Assembly (NCBI RefSeq): GCF_013409255.1
Contig: NZ_JACCAS010000001.1
Coordinates: forward strand, 1,612,001 to 1,676,000
Source of the DNA: Paraburkholderia bryophila
Lineage (GTDB): Bacteria > Pseudomonadota > Gammaproteobacteria > Burkholderiales > Burkholderiaceae
Reading direction: 5' to 3'
DNA: 64,000 nt
Each line of letters starts with the position of its first letter. Positions within the stretch are counted from its first letter, which is position 1. The position numbers were made by a program, and so were the translations under genes. The notes beneath the pieces were generated by a model, which had not been told where the DNA came from, ran no database searches, and was given only the letters and a program-made list of their open reading frames with translations. This document shows positions 35,806-44,198 of this stretch, piece by piece.

Positions 35806-36615
35806 TCAAGCCGCGACCGGGCAACCGGCCTGTTCGAGTGCGCTTTGCGCATGGTCGTGCAGGTCGTCGCTGGTCAACGACGCATCCGGCGAGCGCACCC
35901 ACGCGGCAATGCGCAGCGTCGCGCCGCCGCTGTCCGGATAGTCGGCCACCGTGATGACCGGCGCGAGCGTCGAGCCGCCCAGCACGCGCGGTTCGTCGGC
36001 GACGAGTTTCTTCAATTCGCCGATCGCCGCGTCGACGTCCTTGCGCTCGGCAAGACCCACTTCGACCTCGATGCGTTGCGTGCCGCCGCTGCTGTAGTTG
36101 ATCACCGGATTGCTCCAGATCTGGCTATTCGGCACGAACACCGCGTTGCCGTCGCCGCGTTCAATCCGCGTGGTGAACAGTCCCACTTCCCGCACGATGC
36201 CGGCCGCGGCGCCGCTACCTTCGATCACGTCGCCGACGCGAAACGGCCGCAACATCAGCAGCATCATGCCGGCCGCGATGTTCTGCAGCGTGCCCTGCAA
36301 CGCGAGGCCGATCGCGAGGCCGGCCGCGCCGAGCACCGCGAGCACGCTGGCGGTCGCGATGCCGACTTCGCCGAGCGCCGCGATGAACACGAGCACACGC
36401 ACGGCCCAGGTGCTCATGGCGGCCAGCATCGGCGCGAGCGTCGGGTCCGCATGGGTACGCGCGAGCGCACGGGCAAACATGTTGCCGGCGCGATTGGACA
36501 GCCACCAGCCGACCACGAGGATCAACACGGCGAGGACGATATGAAGGGCGTCGTGCGTCATCGTGACGAGCAGCGACGGCTGGAAATGCAATAGACGGGC
36601 AAGGAGATCGTTCAT
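35806..36615 (-). CDS. MscS-family small mechanosensitive channel
   Basis: A 269-residue channel with three membrane helices. The pore helix TM3 is GAAGLAIGLALQGTLQNIAAGMMLLMLRPFRVGDVIE, with the Ala/Gly packing of MscS, followed by the beta domain (VREVGLFTTRIERGDGNAVFVPNSQIWSNPVINYS) and a cytoplasmic C-terminal domain. It releases solutes on hypo-osmotic shock. Close in length to E. coli MscS (286 residues). Confidence 0.93.
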   Translation of the reverse strand: MNDLLARLLHFQPSLLVTMTHDALHIVLAVLILVVGWWLSNRAGNMFARALARTHADPTLAPMLAAMSTWAVRVLVFIAALGEVGIATASVLAVLGAAGLAIGLALQGTLQNIAAGMMLLMLRPFRVGDVIEGSGAAAGIVREVGLFTTRIERGDGNAVFVPNSQIWSNPVINYSSGGTQRIEVEVGLAERKDVDAAIGELKKLVADEPRVLGGSTLAPVITVADYPDSGGATLRIAAWVRSPDASLTSDDLHDHAQSALEQAGCPVAA

Positions 36616-36745
36616 GGGTCGTCGTTCCGTTGCGATAGGGTTCACCCGGTGCAACCAAGCAGGATACGTTCCCGCCCTTTACAAAACGGTTGAGGCGGCA
36701 CACGGCTTGCTCGACGGCTAGCGGTCTACGGCCGGGAGCGCACTC

Positions 36746-36961
36746 ATGACCCAACAGTTGAAATTACATGACCGTGTCAGTTGGAACACGCCGCAAGGGC
36801 TCACGCACGGCAAGATCGTCCGTGTCATTTCTACCCACACGAGCGTGGACGGTAGAACCGTCGATGCGTCAGCGTCCGACCCGCATTACGAAGTGGAGAG
36901 CGACAAGAGCGGCAAGCATGCCGTGCATCGCGGCGAGGCGTTGCAGCGATTCAAGGAGTAA
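36746..36961 (+). CDS. DUF2945 (HVA1/tudor-like) small protein
   Basis: A 71-residue soluble protein of the DUF2945 family: KLHDRVSWNTPQGLTHGKIVRV, then DPHYEVESDKSGKHAVHRGEALQRF. The family is a small tudor/SH3-like barrel found in bacteria and fungi; the fungal members are called hypervirulence-associated, but the bacterial role is unknown. It is divergent from the mscS-like gene with a 130-base gap. Confidence 0.85.
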   Translation: MTQQLKLHDRVSWNTPQGLTHGKIVRVISTHTSVDGRTVDASASDPHYEVESDKSGKHAVHRGEALQRFKE

Positions 36962-36984
36962 CGAAGGAATACAGCGCAGACGCT

Positions 36985-38697
36985 TCAAACAGCGCCCAAC
37001 GGCTTCAACAGATTGCACAACGCGGCGACCGTGATAGGCCGTGAAAACCAGAAGCCTTGCGCTTCATCGCAACCCAGCGCTTCGAGTTGCGCGGCCTGCT
37101 CCGCGGTCTCGACGCCTTCGGCCGTCACGCGCAGTTTGAGCGCATGCGCCATCGCGATGATGGCGCCGACCAGCGCCTCGCACTGCGGATCGGTGTTCAT
37201 GCGCATGACAAACGAGCGATCGATCTTGAGGCGGTTCAGCGGAAAACGCGTCAGATACGCGAGACTCGAATAGCCGGTGCCGAAGTCGTCGAGCGCCACT
37301 TCCACGCCCAGCTCACGCAGTGAATGCAGCGTCTGCAAGGCCAGTTCGGTGTCGCCGAGCAGCACGCCTTCGGTGATCTCGACTTCGAGGTACGACGGAT
37401 CGAGCGCAGCGTCTTCAAGCGCGCTGCGTATCGTCTCGAACAGGTTCTGCCGCTGGAACTGTTGCGGCGACACATTGACGGCGACTCGCGGCAGATTGCC
37501 GGTCAGGCGCAGCAGCTTGCCGGCGTCGCGGCACGCGGTGCGAATCACCCATTCGCCGATCGTTTCGATCAGGCCTGCTTCTTCCGCGACCGGCACGAAT
37601 TCGACCGGGCTGATCAGCCCACGCTGCGGATGGTTCCAGCGCAGCAGCGTTTCGACCTGCGCGATGCGGCCGTTCGACAGCGTGACCTGCGGCTGATACA
37701 CCAGATGCAGTTGCTGCCGTTCAAGCGCTTCGCGCAGCATCCGCTCCAGTTCGAAACGGCGCGCGGCCTGCCCTTCGAGCGCGGTGGAAAACCGCCGCAC
37801 CGCATTGCCATGCACCGCCGACGCCGCCGACAACGCCACACCCGCGCGACGCATCAGCGTAGGCGCATCGGCTCCGTCGGCCGGATACGCGACGATGCCG
37901 ATGCTCGCGGTAATGTTCAGCGCGGTGCCGCCGCAATCGATCGATTCGGCGATGCGGCCGAGCGCTTCGGTAGCGAACGTTTCGGCTGCCGCGCCGCTTT
38001 CGTTGATCAGCAACGCGAACTGCGTGCCGCTAATCGACGCGATCGTGCCGTCGTTGGGAAAGAGCCCGCGCAATCGCTCGCCGACAATCTGCAACACGAG
38101 TTCGGCCGCATGCAGGCCGAGCGCGTCGCGCAGTTTGCGCAGATGATCGAGTTCGGCGATCACCACGCTGAAACCGTTGCCGTTGCGCGCACAGCGCTCG
38201 ATCATCATGTCGAGGCGTTCGGTGAAAAGCGTCTGGTTCGGCAGGCGGGTCACGCCGTCGTGATGCGCGACGTACCAGAGGCGTGCTTCGGACAATGCGT
38301 AGCGCGTCATGTCGATCACGATGCCGACGTAGCGGGCCGGCTCGCCGACGAGCACCGTGCCGGTCTGCGCCGAGTCCGTGACCAGTGGCGCCAGCGCCAG
38401 CACCACGCGAATCGTCGTACCATTGCGCCGCACACTGGTCCACTCGCCTTCGTAGCGAGCGCCGATCGCTGCCAGCGGTGGCAATTCGGCGCGGCGCTTC
38501 GCGAGTTCGGCGGGATCCAACAGAGATTCGAACGACCGCGTGCCGAGCAGCTCGTCGGCGGCGAATCCGGTCAGCTTTTCGAAAGCGGCGTTGACGGCGT
38601 CGAACGTGCCGTCCGCGGTGCAGATGAACATGCCGTAGGGCGCCGACGCGAGCGCGGCGTCGCGCGTGTGCGCATCGGCATAGAGGTGATGTTGCAT
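36985..38697 (-). CDS. PAS-GGDEF-EAL protein, probable c-di-GMP phosphodiesterase
   Basis: A 570-residue protein with PAS (about 15-140), GGDEF (about 150-310) and EAL (about 330-565) domains. The GGDEF signature is degenerate (SGTQF), so diguanylate cyclase activity is unlikely. The EAL domain keeps the catalytic set: Glu in VETLLRW, Asn in VAVNVSPQQF, Glu in EVEITEG, the Asp pair in LDDFGTGYSSL, Lys in LKIDRSFV, Glu in TAEGVET and the C-terminal EAQGFWFSRP. It probably hydrolyses c-di-GMP, with the PAS domain sensing an unknown signal. The start was set at MQHHLYADA. Confidence 0.9.
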   Translation of the reverse strand: MQHHLYADAHTRDAALASAPYGMFICTADGTFDAVNAAFEKLTGFAADELLGTRSFESLLDPAELAKRRAELPPLAAIGARYEGEWTSVRRNGTTIRVVLALAPLVTDSAQTGTVLVGEPARYVGIVIDMTRYALSEARLWYVAHHDGVTRLPNQTLFTERLDMMIERCARNGNGFSVVIAELDHLRKLRDALGLHAAELVLQIVGERLRGLFPNDGTIASISGTQFALLINESGAAAETFATEALGRIAESIDCGGTALNITASIGIVAYPADGADAPTLMRRAGVALSAASAVHGNAVRRFSTALEGQAARRFELERMLREALERQQLHLVYQPQVTLSNGRIAQVETLLRWNHPQRGLISPVEFVPVAEEAGLIETIGEWVIRTACRDAGKLLRLTGNLPRVAVNVSPQQFQRQNLFETIRSALEDAALDPSYLEVEITEGVLLGDTELALQTLHSLRELGVEVALDDFGTGYSSLAYLTRFPLNRLKIDRSFVMRMNTDPQCEALVGAIIAMAHALKLRVTAEGVETAEQAAQLEALGCDEAQGFWFSRPITVAALCNLLKPLGAV

Positions 38698-39049
38698 CGC
38701 GCCGGCCTTTGAATTTCCCAGGTGGTAAAAGCGAACAAGCAATCGCGAACAAGCGTGTCCGCTGGCCAACCGTGCGTATGATAACGGCTTTCCCGCCGCG
38801 CTCCCCTCGCGCCCGACGCGGATTCTTCACGCCAATCGTTTCCCTCCGTGTAATCCCCGATTCGCACGCCGCGCCGGCTGTCGTTCGCCTGTCGGTCGGC
38901 TGTCGTTCAGCCGCAGTTCGGCGGCCGTTCATTGGCGAATCGCGCACCTCATACCGCACCGGCTATGGCCAGGATATTCCGTGCGTCATAAGTCAATGCG
39001 CATCGGCGTTTCACCGCGTTGCACAGGGTGTCGCCGGATTGACGACCGT

Positions 39050-39065
39050 TATATCCGTGGATATA
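39050..39065. promoter_or_regulatory. AT-rich palindrome upstream of the LysR gene
   Basis: TATATCC-GT-GGATATA, a 16-base perfect palindrome 85 bases before the LysR start, the only clear signal in the 452-base divergent gap 38698-39149. It could be an autoregulatory site or overlap a promoter. Confidence 0.4.
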
Positions 39066-39149
39066 TTTTGCTCGCACTTTCCCCGATACAAAGCGCCGTT
39101 CCGCCGCATCGATCCGCACGGATCCGCACGTCACCGAGTCCCGCATTTC

Positions 39150-40070
39150 ATGTCCAAGGAAGTCATCGACTCGCACCTGCTCAAGGTGCTGCACACGCTA
39201 CTGACCGAGTCGAGCGTGTCGCGCACCGCGACCTTGCTCGGACAATCGCAGCCCACCGTCAGCGTGGCGCTGCGCAAACTGCGCGACATGACGGGCGATC
39301 CGCTGCTGGTGCGCAGCGGCAGCCGGATGGTGCCGACGCCGCACGCGCTGACGCTGATCGAACCCGCCGCACAGGCATTGAGCCATATCGCGGCGATCCT
39401 GCATCCCACCACGTCGTTCAATCCGTCCAACACCAGCCAGACTTTTCGAATCGGCTCGCCCGATTATCTCGACGCGTTCTTCGTGCCCGCCGTGGTCGAC
39501 GCGTTCCATCGCGAAGCGCCGCACGCCAAGCTCGAATTCCGGCATCTGATGATGGTGGACGGCGGTTATGAACACGGCCTGGAAAGCGGTTTTCTCGATC
39601 TGGTGATCGGCAACTGGCGCACGCCGCCCGAGCATCTGCATCTGCAACCGCTGTGCAAGGACGAACTGGTGTGCCTGCTGCGCAATGGTCATCCGATCAA
39701 ACCGGGACGGCTCAACAAAGCGATCTACGAAGAAGCCGAGCATCTGGCGGTGACGACCTACAACACGACCGCATGGGGCACGGTGGATATCGAACTCGCG
39801 CGCAACGGTTTGTCGCGCACGGTCACGACGACGCTGCCGTACTTCGGCATGGCGCCTTACGTGCTCGCACGTTCCAATCTGCTGTTCACCACCACGCGTG
39901 CGTTGGCCACGCACTACACGAAGCTGCTGCCGCTGCGCATCGAACCGGTGCCCGGCGAACTGCGCGCGCTGACCTACTATCAACTGTGGCACGACCGCAC
40001 GCATCGCAGCGTGGCCGCGATCTGGCTGCGCAGGTTGATCGCCAACGTCGCGAAAGATCTGGCTTCCTGA
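39150..40070 (+). CDS. LysR-family transcription regulator
   Basis: A 306-residue LysR protein: N-terminal winged helix (residues 6-65, LHTLLTESSVSRTATLLGQSQPTVSVALRKLRDMTGDPLLVR) in the NahR/NodD-like style, then a periplasmic-binding-protein-like ligand domain. It converges on the rubredoxin reductase/rubredoxin/Rieske oxygenase operon and is the obvious candidate to control it; a CTATG repeat upstream of that operon (42870-42908) could be its site. The inducer is unknown, probably the oxygenase substrate. Confidence 0.9.
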   Translation: MSKEVIDSHLLKVLHTLLTESSVSRTATLLGQSQPTVSVALRKLRDMTGDPLLVRSGSRMVPTPHALTLIEPAAQALSHIAAILHPTTSFNPSNTSQTFRIGSPDYLDAFFVPAVVDAFHREAPHAKLEFRHLMMVDGGYEHGLESGFLDLVIGNWRTPPEHLHLQPLCKDELVCLLRNGHPIKPGRLNKAIYEEAEHLAVTTYNTTAWGTVDIELARNGLSRTVTTTLPYFGMAPYVLARSNLLFTTTRALATHYTKLLPLRIEPVPGELRALTYYQLWHDRTHRSVAAIWLRRLIANVAKDLAS

Positions 40071-40118
40071 TAAAAATTCACGGCAACTTCTCGCCGACTC
40101 CGCACGCAAGCGCAAGAT

Positions 40119-40148
40119 AAAAAAACGCCGCAAGCAGAGCTTGCGGCG
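40119..40148 (-). terminator. Terminator of the Rieske oxygenase operon
   Basis: On the minus strand CGCCGCAAGC-TCT-GCTTGCGGCG forms a perfect 10-bp stem followed by seven T. It lies about 140 bases after the reductase stop codon and 50 bases after the convergent LysR stop, so it serves the minus-strand operon. It is one of the clearest intrinsic terminators in the window. Confidence 0.9.
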
Positions 40149-40248
40149 CGAACGGGATCAACGGATGCTTTTCAGGTGACAGGCCCTGTAGAACACCAGG
40201 CGATCACGAAGTGAGGTCGGTCAGAAGGAAGATTGTTATCGCGTGCTG

Positions 40249-40295
40249 CGTTAAGAGTTACGAGTTAAGCGTTAAAGATTAGGCGTTACGGGTTC
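40249..40295. repeat. Cluster of degenerate GTTA repeats
   Basis: Six close copies or variants of GTTAAG/GTTACG occur within about 45 bases (GTTAAG, GTTACG, GTTAAG, GTTAAA, GATTAG, GTTACG), covering the 3' end of the reductase gene. Spacing is irregular, 8 to 10 bases. The origin is unknown; slippage is possible. Confidence 0.4.
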
Positions 40296-41470
40296 GGCGG
40301 CGGCGCCATCGCTTTGATCAGCGCCGCTTTGCCCTCGACGGACTTGCCGAGCAGCGCGAAGCCCAACGTGCGTTCGCCATCCACCTGCGTGCATACCGCA
40401 CGCGCCGCATGCACCGCTGTGTCGTCGCCGGTTTCGATCGACCACGCGCCCTCGCCTTCGGGCGTGACGACCACCGCGGGACTCGCCGGCGTCTTCACCG
40501 TGATCGGCATCACCGGGAACGCCACGCGCGTCGGCTCGCCGGCCAGCGTGCGTGCCAGCGCCCGCGCCGCGTGCATGATCGGCAGCACATACGGCTGCAC
40601 TTTGCCGTCGATCGCCGCGCAATCGCCGAGCGCATAGATATCCGGCGCGCTCGTGCGGCACCAGGCATCGGTGCGAATCCCCTGCTCGATCTCGAGCCCG
40701 GCCGCCGCGGCCAGCGCCGTGCGTGGCGCAAGCCCGATCGCCGAGACCACGAGGTCGGCGTCGATCCGCTCGCCGTCGGCGAAACTCAGGCGATAACCGT
40801 CCGACAGACGATCGATACGGCTCACGCTCCGCCCCGGATGAAAGCGAATGCCGCCCCCTTCAAGCGCGCGCGCGAAAATCTCGCCCACCTGCAGCGGCAA
40901 CAGACGCGCCAACGGCGTGGTCGCCGGATCGATCAGATCGACCGCGTAACCGGCGGCGACCAGATCGTTGGCGAACTCGCAGCCGATCAAACCCGCGCCG
41001 AGAATCGCCACCGAACGGCAGCGCGTGAGCGCCAACCTGAAGCGCGCGTAATCGTCGAGATCGTTGATCGACAACACGTCGTCCGCGCCGTCGCCGCCTA
41101 CCAGCAAACGACGCGGATCGGCGCCCGTGGCCAGCACGAGCTGGCGATAGCTGACCAGTGCGCTATCCACCACCAGCGTGTGCTCGGCCGGCATGATGCG
41201 CTCGACGTTCTGATGCACGCGAATCCACGCGCCCAGTTGCGAGGCCATCGCCATGGCGTCGAAACTCGCCAGCGCTTGCGGCTCTTTCTTCATTGCCAGC
41301 GCATTCGACAACATCGGCTTCGAATAGAAGCTGCCGTCGTCGCGACTGATCATCACGATCGGCACGGTGCTGTCGAGCTTGCGCAGTTCGCGCGCCACCG
41401 TATAGCCCGCCATGCCGGTGCCGACGATCACCACCGGCGCCGCGCCATTCTCCTGCTGCGTGGCCGTCAT
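40286..41470 (-). CDS. FAD-dependent rubredoxin-NAD(+) reductase
   Basis: A 394-residue flavoprotein of the rubredoxin reductase family. The FAD motif is [17 protein letters not shown] at the N-terminus, followed by [17 protein letters not shown] typical of rubredoxin reductases, the NAD-binding motif [14 protein letters not shown], and the FAD-binding GDCAA ([11 protein letters not shown]). It passes electrons from NAD(P)H to rubredoxin. Its ATG overlaps the rubredoxin stop as ATGA, so the two proteins are produced together. The downstream partner may be the Rieske oxygenase of the same operon. Confidence 0.92.
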   Translation of the reverse strand: MTATQQENGAAPVVIVGTGMAGYTVARELRKLDSTVPIVMISRDDGSFYSKPMLSNALAMKKEPQALASFDAMAMASQLGAWIRVHQNVERIMPAEHTLVVDSALVSYRQLVLATGADPRRLLVGGDGADDVLSINDLDDYARFRLALTRCRSVAILGAGLIGCEFANDLVAAGYAVDLIDPATTPLARLLPLQVGEIFARALEGGGIRFHPGRSVSRIDRLSDGYRLSFADGERIDADLVVSAIGLAPRTALAAAAGLEIEQGIRTDAWCRTSAPDIYALGDCAAIDGKVQPYVLPIMHAARALARTLAGEPTRVAFPVMPITVKTPASPAVVVTPEGEGAWSIETGDDTAVHAARAVCTQVDGERTLGFALLGKSVEGKAALIKAMAPPPNP

Positions 41471-41634
41471 GCGATCACCTGCATGTCGAAATCGTGTTTG
41501 CCGGTCGCGCAGTCCGGACACAACCAGTCGTCCGGCACGTCTTCCCAGCGCGTGCCTGGCGCGATGCCCGCTTCGGGCAGACCCAGCGCTTCGTCATAGC
41601 GAAATCCGCAGATCACGCATTCCCATACTTTCAT
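41467..41634 (-). CDS. Rubredoxin
   Basis: A 55-residue one-iron electron carrier with the two Cys-x-x-Cys knuckles [10 protein letters not shown] (Cys6, Cys9) and CPDC (Cys39, Cys42), and the typical core [20 protein letters not shown]. It lies between the Rieske oxygenase (27 bases upstream) and the reductase (ATGA overlap), so it is the expected electron shuttle of the operon. Short enough to be missed by length cut-offs. Confidence 0.96.
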   Translation of the reverse strand: MKVWECVICGFRYDEALGLPEAGIAPGTRWEDVPDDWLCPDCATGKHDFDMQVIA

Positions 41635-41661
41635 GACTTCTCTCCCGAATCGCCGCGCGCG

Positions 41662-42756
41662 TTAGCGCACATAAGCCTGGCCGAGACCGATCTCGGCCAA
41701 TGCGCGCCGGTAAGCGCCCGACGAGCGGTCCGCCAGAATCGGCGCTTCTGCGGCGCGGTCGATCGGCAAGTCTTCCGGACGTTGCTGCTCGACGATCGCG
41801 CGGTCTTCCTCGAACACCTGACGGTTGAATGCGTAGACGTCCTCGAGCGGCAGATCCTTGTCGAAGTTGCGCACGATCGGCACGAACAGACGCGTCTTGC
41901 GCGCCGACACCGGGCTCGCGGCATTCAGGATCGACAGACGGCCGTTCTCGGGAAACTGCACGGTCAGGCGCGCGAAGAACGGCACGTCTACTTCGAAAAT
42001 GCGGTGCCACAGATAATCGTCGGGCGCACGATGTTGCATCGACTTCGGGAAGTTGCTGACGTTGCTCACATACTCCGCTTTCATGCCGCGTTCGCGTCGT
42101 TCGACGGAGTACTGCGGCACCACCGGGTTGTACCGGTCGGCGAAACTGTCGTGATGAATCCACGCGAAGTGCGCGACGTCGATAAAGCCTTCGGTCTGAC
42201 GTCCCGCCGACGCGTTGATGTCGATCGAGGGCGGGAGGATCTGCTGGAAGTCCGGATCGTCCCAGTACGGGAACGCGGGCAGCGCTTCCGTGCCGCCGCC
42301 GAGCGACACCCACACGAGTCCATAGGCCTCCTGCGTCGCATAGGTGACCAGACGCAGGCGCTCAGGGATCGGGCCGTCCGTTTGCGACGGAATGTGATTG
42401 CACTTGCCATCGCTGCCGTACGCCAGGCCGTGGTACGGGCACACGATGTTGCCGTTATCGACCCAGCCCTGACTCAGCGGCGCGCCGCGATGCGGACAGA
42501 TGTCGCGTGCGCTCACCAGTTGGCCGTTCGAGCGGAACACGACCAGCGGCTCATCGAGCAGCGTCACGCTGATGGGTTTGTCGGTGACGTCCGCGGCGAA
42601 CGCGACCGGATGCCAGTAGCGGCTGAGAATCTCCCAGTCGTGGGCGTCGAACGTGCAATTGCGGGGTAACGCGGGGGAGCGCTGAAACGTCAGCGGCTGG
42701 GTGGTCGTAGCAGCAGCCGACGAGGAAGCGCTAGGGGTAGCGATGGCGGAACTCAT
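41662..42756 (-). CDS. Rieske non-haem iron oxygenase, alpha subunit type
   Basis: A 364-residue oxygenase. The Rieske cluster is Cys87-x-His89 (CPHRGAPLSQG) and Cys106-x2-His109 (CPYHGLAYG). The catalytic iron motif is Asp193-x2-His196-x4-His201 (FIDVAHFAWIH). The C-terminal domain resembles vanillate O-demethylase and other demethylating or hydroxylating oxygenases. It is the first gene of an operon with rubredoxin and rubredoxin reductase, an unusual electron supply for this family. The substrate cannot be told. A 36-residue upstream extension is open but does not look coding; MSSAIATPS was chosen. Confidence 0.93.
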   Translation of the reverse strand: MSSAIATPSASSSAAATTTQPLTFQRSPALPRNCTFDAHDWEILSRYWHPVAFAADVTDKPISVTLLDEPLVVFRSNGQLVSARDICPHRGAPLSQGWVDNGNIVCPYHGLAYGSDGKCNHIPSQTDGPIPERLRLVTYATQEAYGLVWVSLGGGTEALPAFPYWDDPDFQQILPPSIDINASAGRQTEGFIDVAHFAWIHHDSFADRYNPVVPQYSVERRERGMKAEYVSNVSNFPKSMQHRAPDDYLWHRIFEVDVPFFARLTVQFPENGRLSILNAASPVSARKTRLFVPIVRNFDKDLPLEDVYAFNRQVFEEDRAIVEQQRPEDLPIDRAAEAPILADRSSGAYRRALAEIGLGQAYVR

Positions 42757-42869
42757 GCGTGTCTCCAAAACCTGGTGGGGGTTCGTCGCGCCCATGTGAA
42801 GTCCTGAGCGCGTGGAGAGAACGATAGCGGGATGAGGTCCGTCGACCCATCCCCTGAGGTGCATCTAGT

Positions 42870-42908
42870 CTATGTACGAAAGCGCATAGGGTGTCCCCCT
42901 GCGCTATG
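42870..42908 (-). promoter_or_regulatory. Possible LysR operator upstream of the Rieske operon
   Basis: CTATG (42870-42874) and CATAG (42885-42889) form an inverted pair with 10 bases between, and a third CTATG lies at 42904-42908, giving GCGCATAG against CTATGTGC with one mismatch. The site is 114 to 152 bases upstream of the Rieske start, directly behind the msrC stop codon. LysR regulators typically bind such T-rich/A-rich dyads. A TAGACT hexamer just downstream could be the -10. Confidence 0.45.
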
Positions 42909-42917
42909 TGCAAAACG

Positions 42918-43418
42918 TTACGCGGCGCGCGGCATCGCTGCTTCGATAAATACCGCGCAGAGCGCTTCCATGCCCTTCGCGTCTTCTTCGTCGAAGCGTG
43001 CGATCAGCGGGCTGTCCACGTCCCACACGCCGATCAGCGTGCCGTCCGGCGCGACCAGCGGCACGACGACTTCCGAATTCGATGCGGAGTCGCAGGCAAT
43101 GTGACCGGGAAATTCATGCACGTCGCGCACCACTTGCGTCTGACGGGTTTGCGCGGCCGTACCGCACACGCCCTTGCCGAGCGGAATCCGCACGCACGCG
43201 GGCTTGCCCTGGAACGGACCGACGACGAGTTCCTGACCGTCGTGAAAGTAGAAACCGGCCCAGTTCAGATCGCTCAGCGAATGGAACACGAAGGCGGAAA
43301 AATTCGCGGCGTTGGCGATCCAGTCGGTTTCGCCGGCGAGCAGCGAACGCGCCTGCGCGACCAGTTCTTCGTAGTGCGCGGCTTTGGGCAGAGTAGAGGC
43401 GGAGGAAACTTCGAACAT
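42918..43418 (-). CDS. msrC: Free methionine-R-sulfoxide reductase (GAF type)
   Basis: A 166-residue GAF-domain reductase that reduces free methionine-(R)-sulfoxide. The three family cysteines are present: Cys75 (KPACVRIP), Cys85 (GKGVCGTA) and Cys109 (HIACDSAS), with WAGFYF and GVWDVDSP as further signatures. It acts in the cytoplasm against oxidative damage. It lies upstream of the Rieske operon in the same direction, separated by 161 bases that hold operator-like repeats, so it is probably a separate unit. Confidence 0.93.
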   Translation of the reverse strand: MFEVSSASTLPKAAHYEELVAQARSLLAGETDWIANAANFSAFVFHSLSDLNWAGFYFHDGQELVVGPFQGKPACVRIPLGKGVCGTAAQTRQTQVVRDVHEFPGHIACDSASNSEVVVPLVAPDGTLIGVWDVDSPLIARFDEEDAKGMEALCAVFIEAAMPRAA

Positions 43419-43560
43419 GACGGTGTCCGTGACGAAAGCGGAAAGAGGAACAGCAAGGCTGTGCAGTTTAATGCAAGCGGCTGTTTCGTTCTCGGGACGC
43501 CCTCTCCCCGCTCGCCCTCGTCAATCTCGGCCAGTCGCAAAACCGGCCGACACGCAGCGC

Positions 43561-43986
43561 TTACTGATCGACGCCGATGATCACGCTCGACGCCTTGAAG
43601 ATCGCCGTGGCCGCTTTACCGTTCGCGAGCGCCAGACGATCGACGCTGTCATTGGTGATGATCGCGGCGATCTGCGCGCCGCCGGCGCTGATCGTCACTT
43701 CCGAATTCACCGCGCCCTTCGTCACCGCCGACACTGTCCCGGCGACGCAATTGCGCGCCGACACCTGGTTCTTCGCGACGTCGACCATCACGATCACCGA
43801 CGACGCCTTGACCAGCGCGAACGCTTTTTTGCCGGCCGCGAGACCGAGTTTGGTCGCGCTGCCATGCGTGATGATCGCGACGATCTCGAGACCGTCCTGG
43901 GTCCGCAGCGTGACTTCGTCGTTGACGGCGCCGTGCTTGACTTCGGTGACGTCGCCGGTGAATTGATTGCGTGCGCTGGTTAGCAT
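43561..43986 (-). CDS. Molbindin with two TOBE/Mop domains
   Basis: A 141-residue protein made of two tandem TOBE (Mop) domains: residues 1-70 (SARNQFTGDVTEVKHGAVNDEVTLR ... KASSVIVMVD) and 71-141 (SARNCVAGTVSAVTKGAVNSEVTIS ... KASSVIIGVD). This equals ModG/di-domain molbindins, which store or buffer molybdate in the cytoplasm. No mod transporter genes are adjacent. An open upstream extension overlaps the promoter area of the divergent lipoprotein gene and was rejected. Confidence 0.92.
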   Translation of the reverse strand: MLTSARNQFTGDVTEVKHGAVNDEVTLRTQDGLEIVAIITHGSATKLGLAAGKKAFALVKASSVIVMVDVAKNQVSARNCVAGTVSAVTKGAVNSEVTISAGGAQIAAIITNDSVDRLALANGKAATAIFKASSVIIGVDQ

Positions 43987-44198
43987 GTCGTTCTCCTGGT
44001 GGTGGGGCCGCGTACGTGAGCGTCGAGGCCCGATGTGAAGGTGATGCAGCCGTATTGCACGGTCTGAAACGCCATGAAAACACGAAAGCGCTATGTATGC
44101 TTTTTCACAACGCGGAGAGAACGCAACATATCGTTCACCTCGACCGTTTCGCCGACACCGTATCATCGTGCCCTTAGCCCTTTTCCCCGTCGAAGCTC

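Noticed and set aside
40249..40295. GTTA units considered as a CRISPR-like array
   Set aside because: Units are only 6 bases with irregular 2-4-base spacers and no cas genes.
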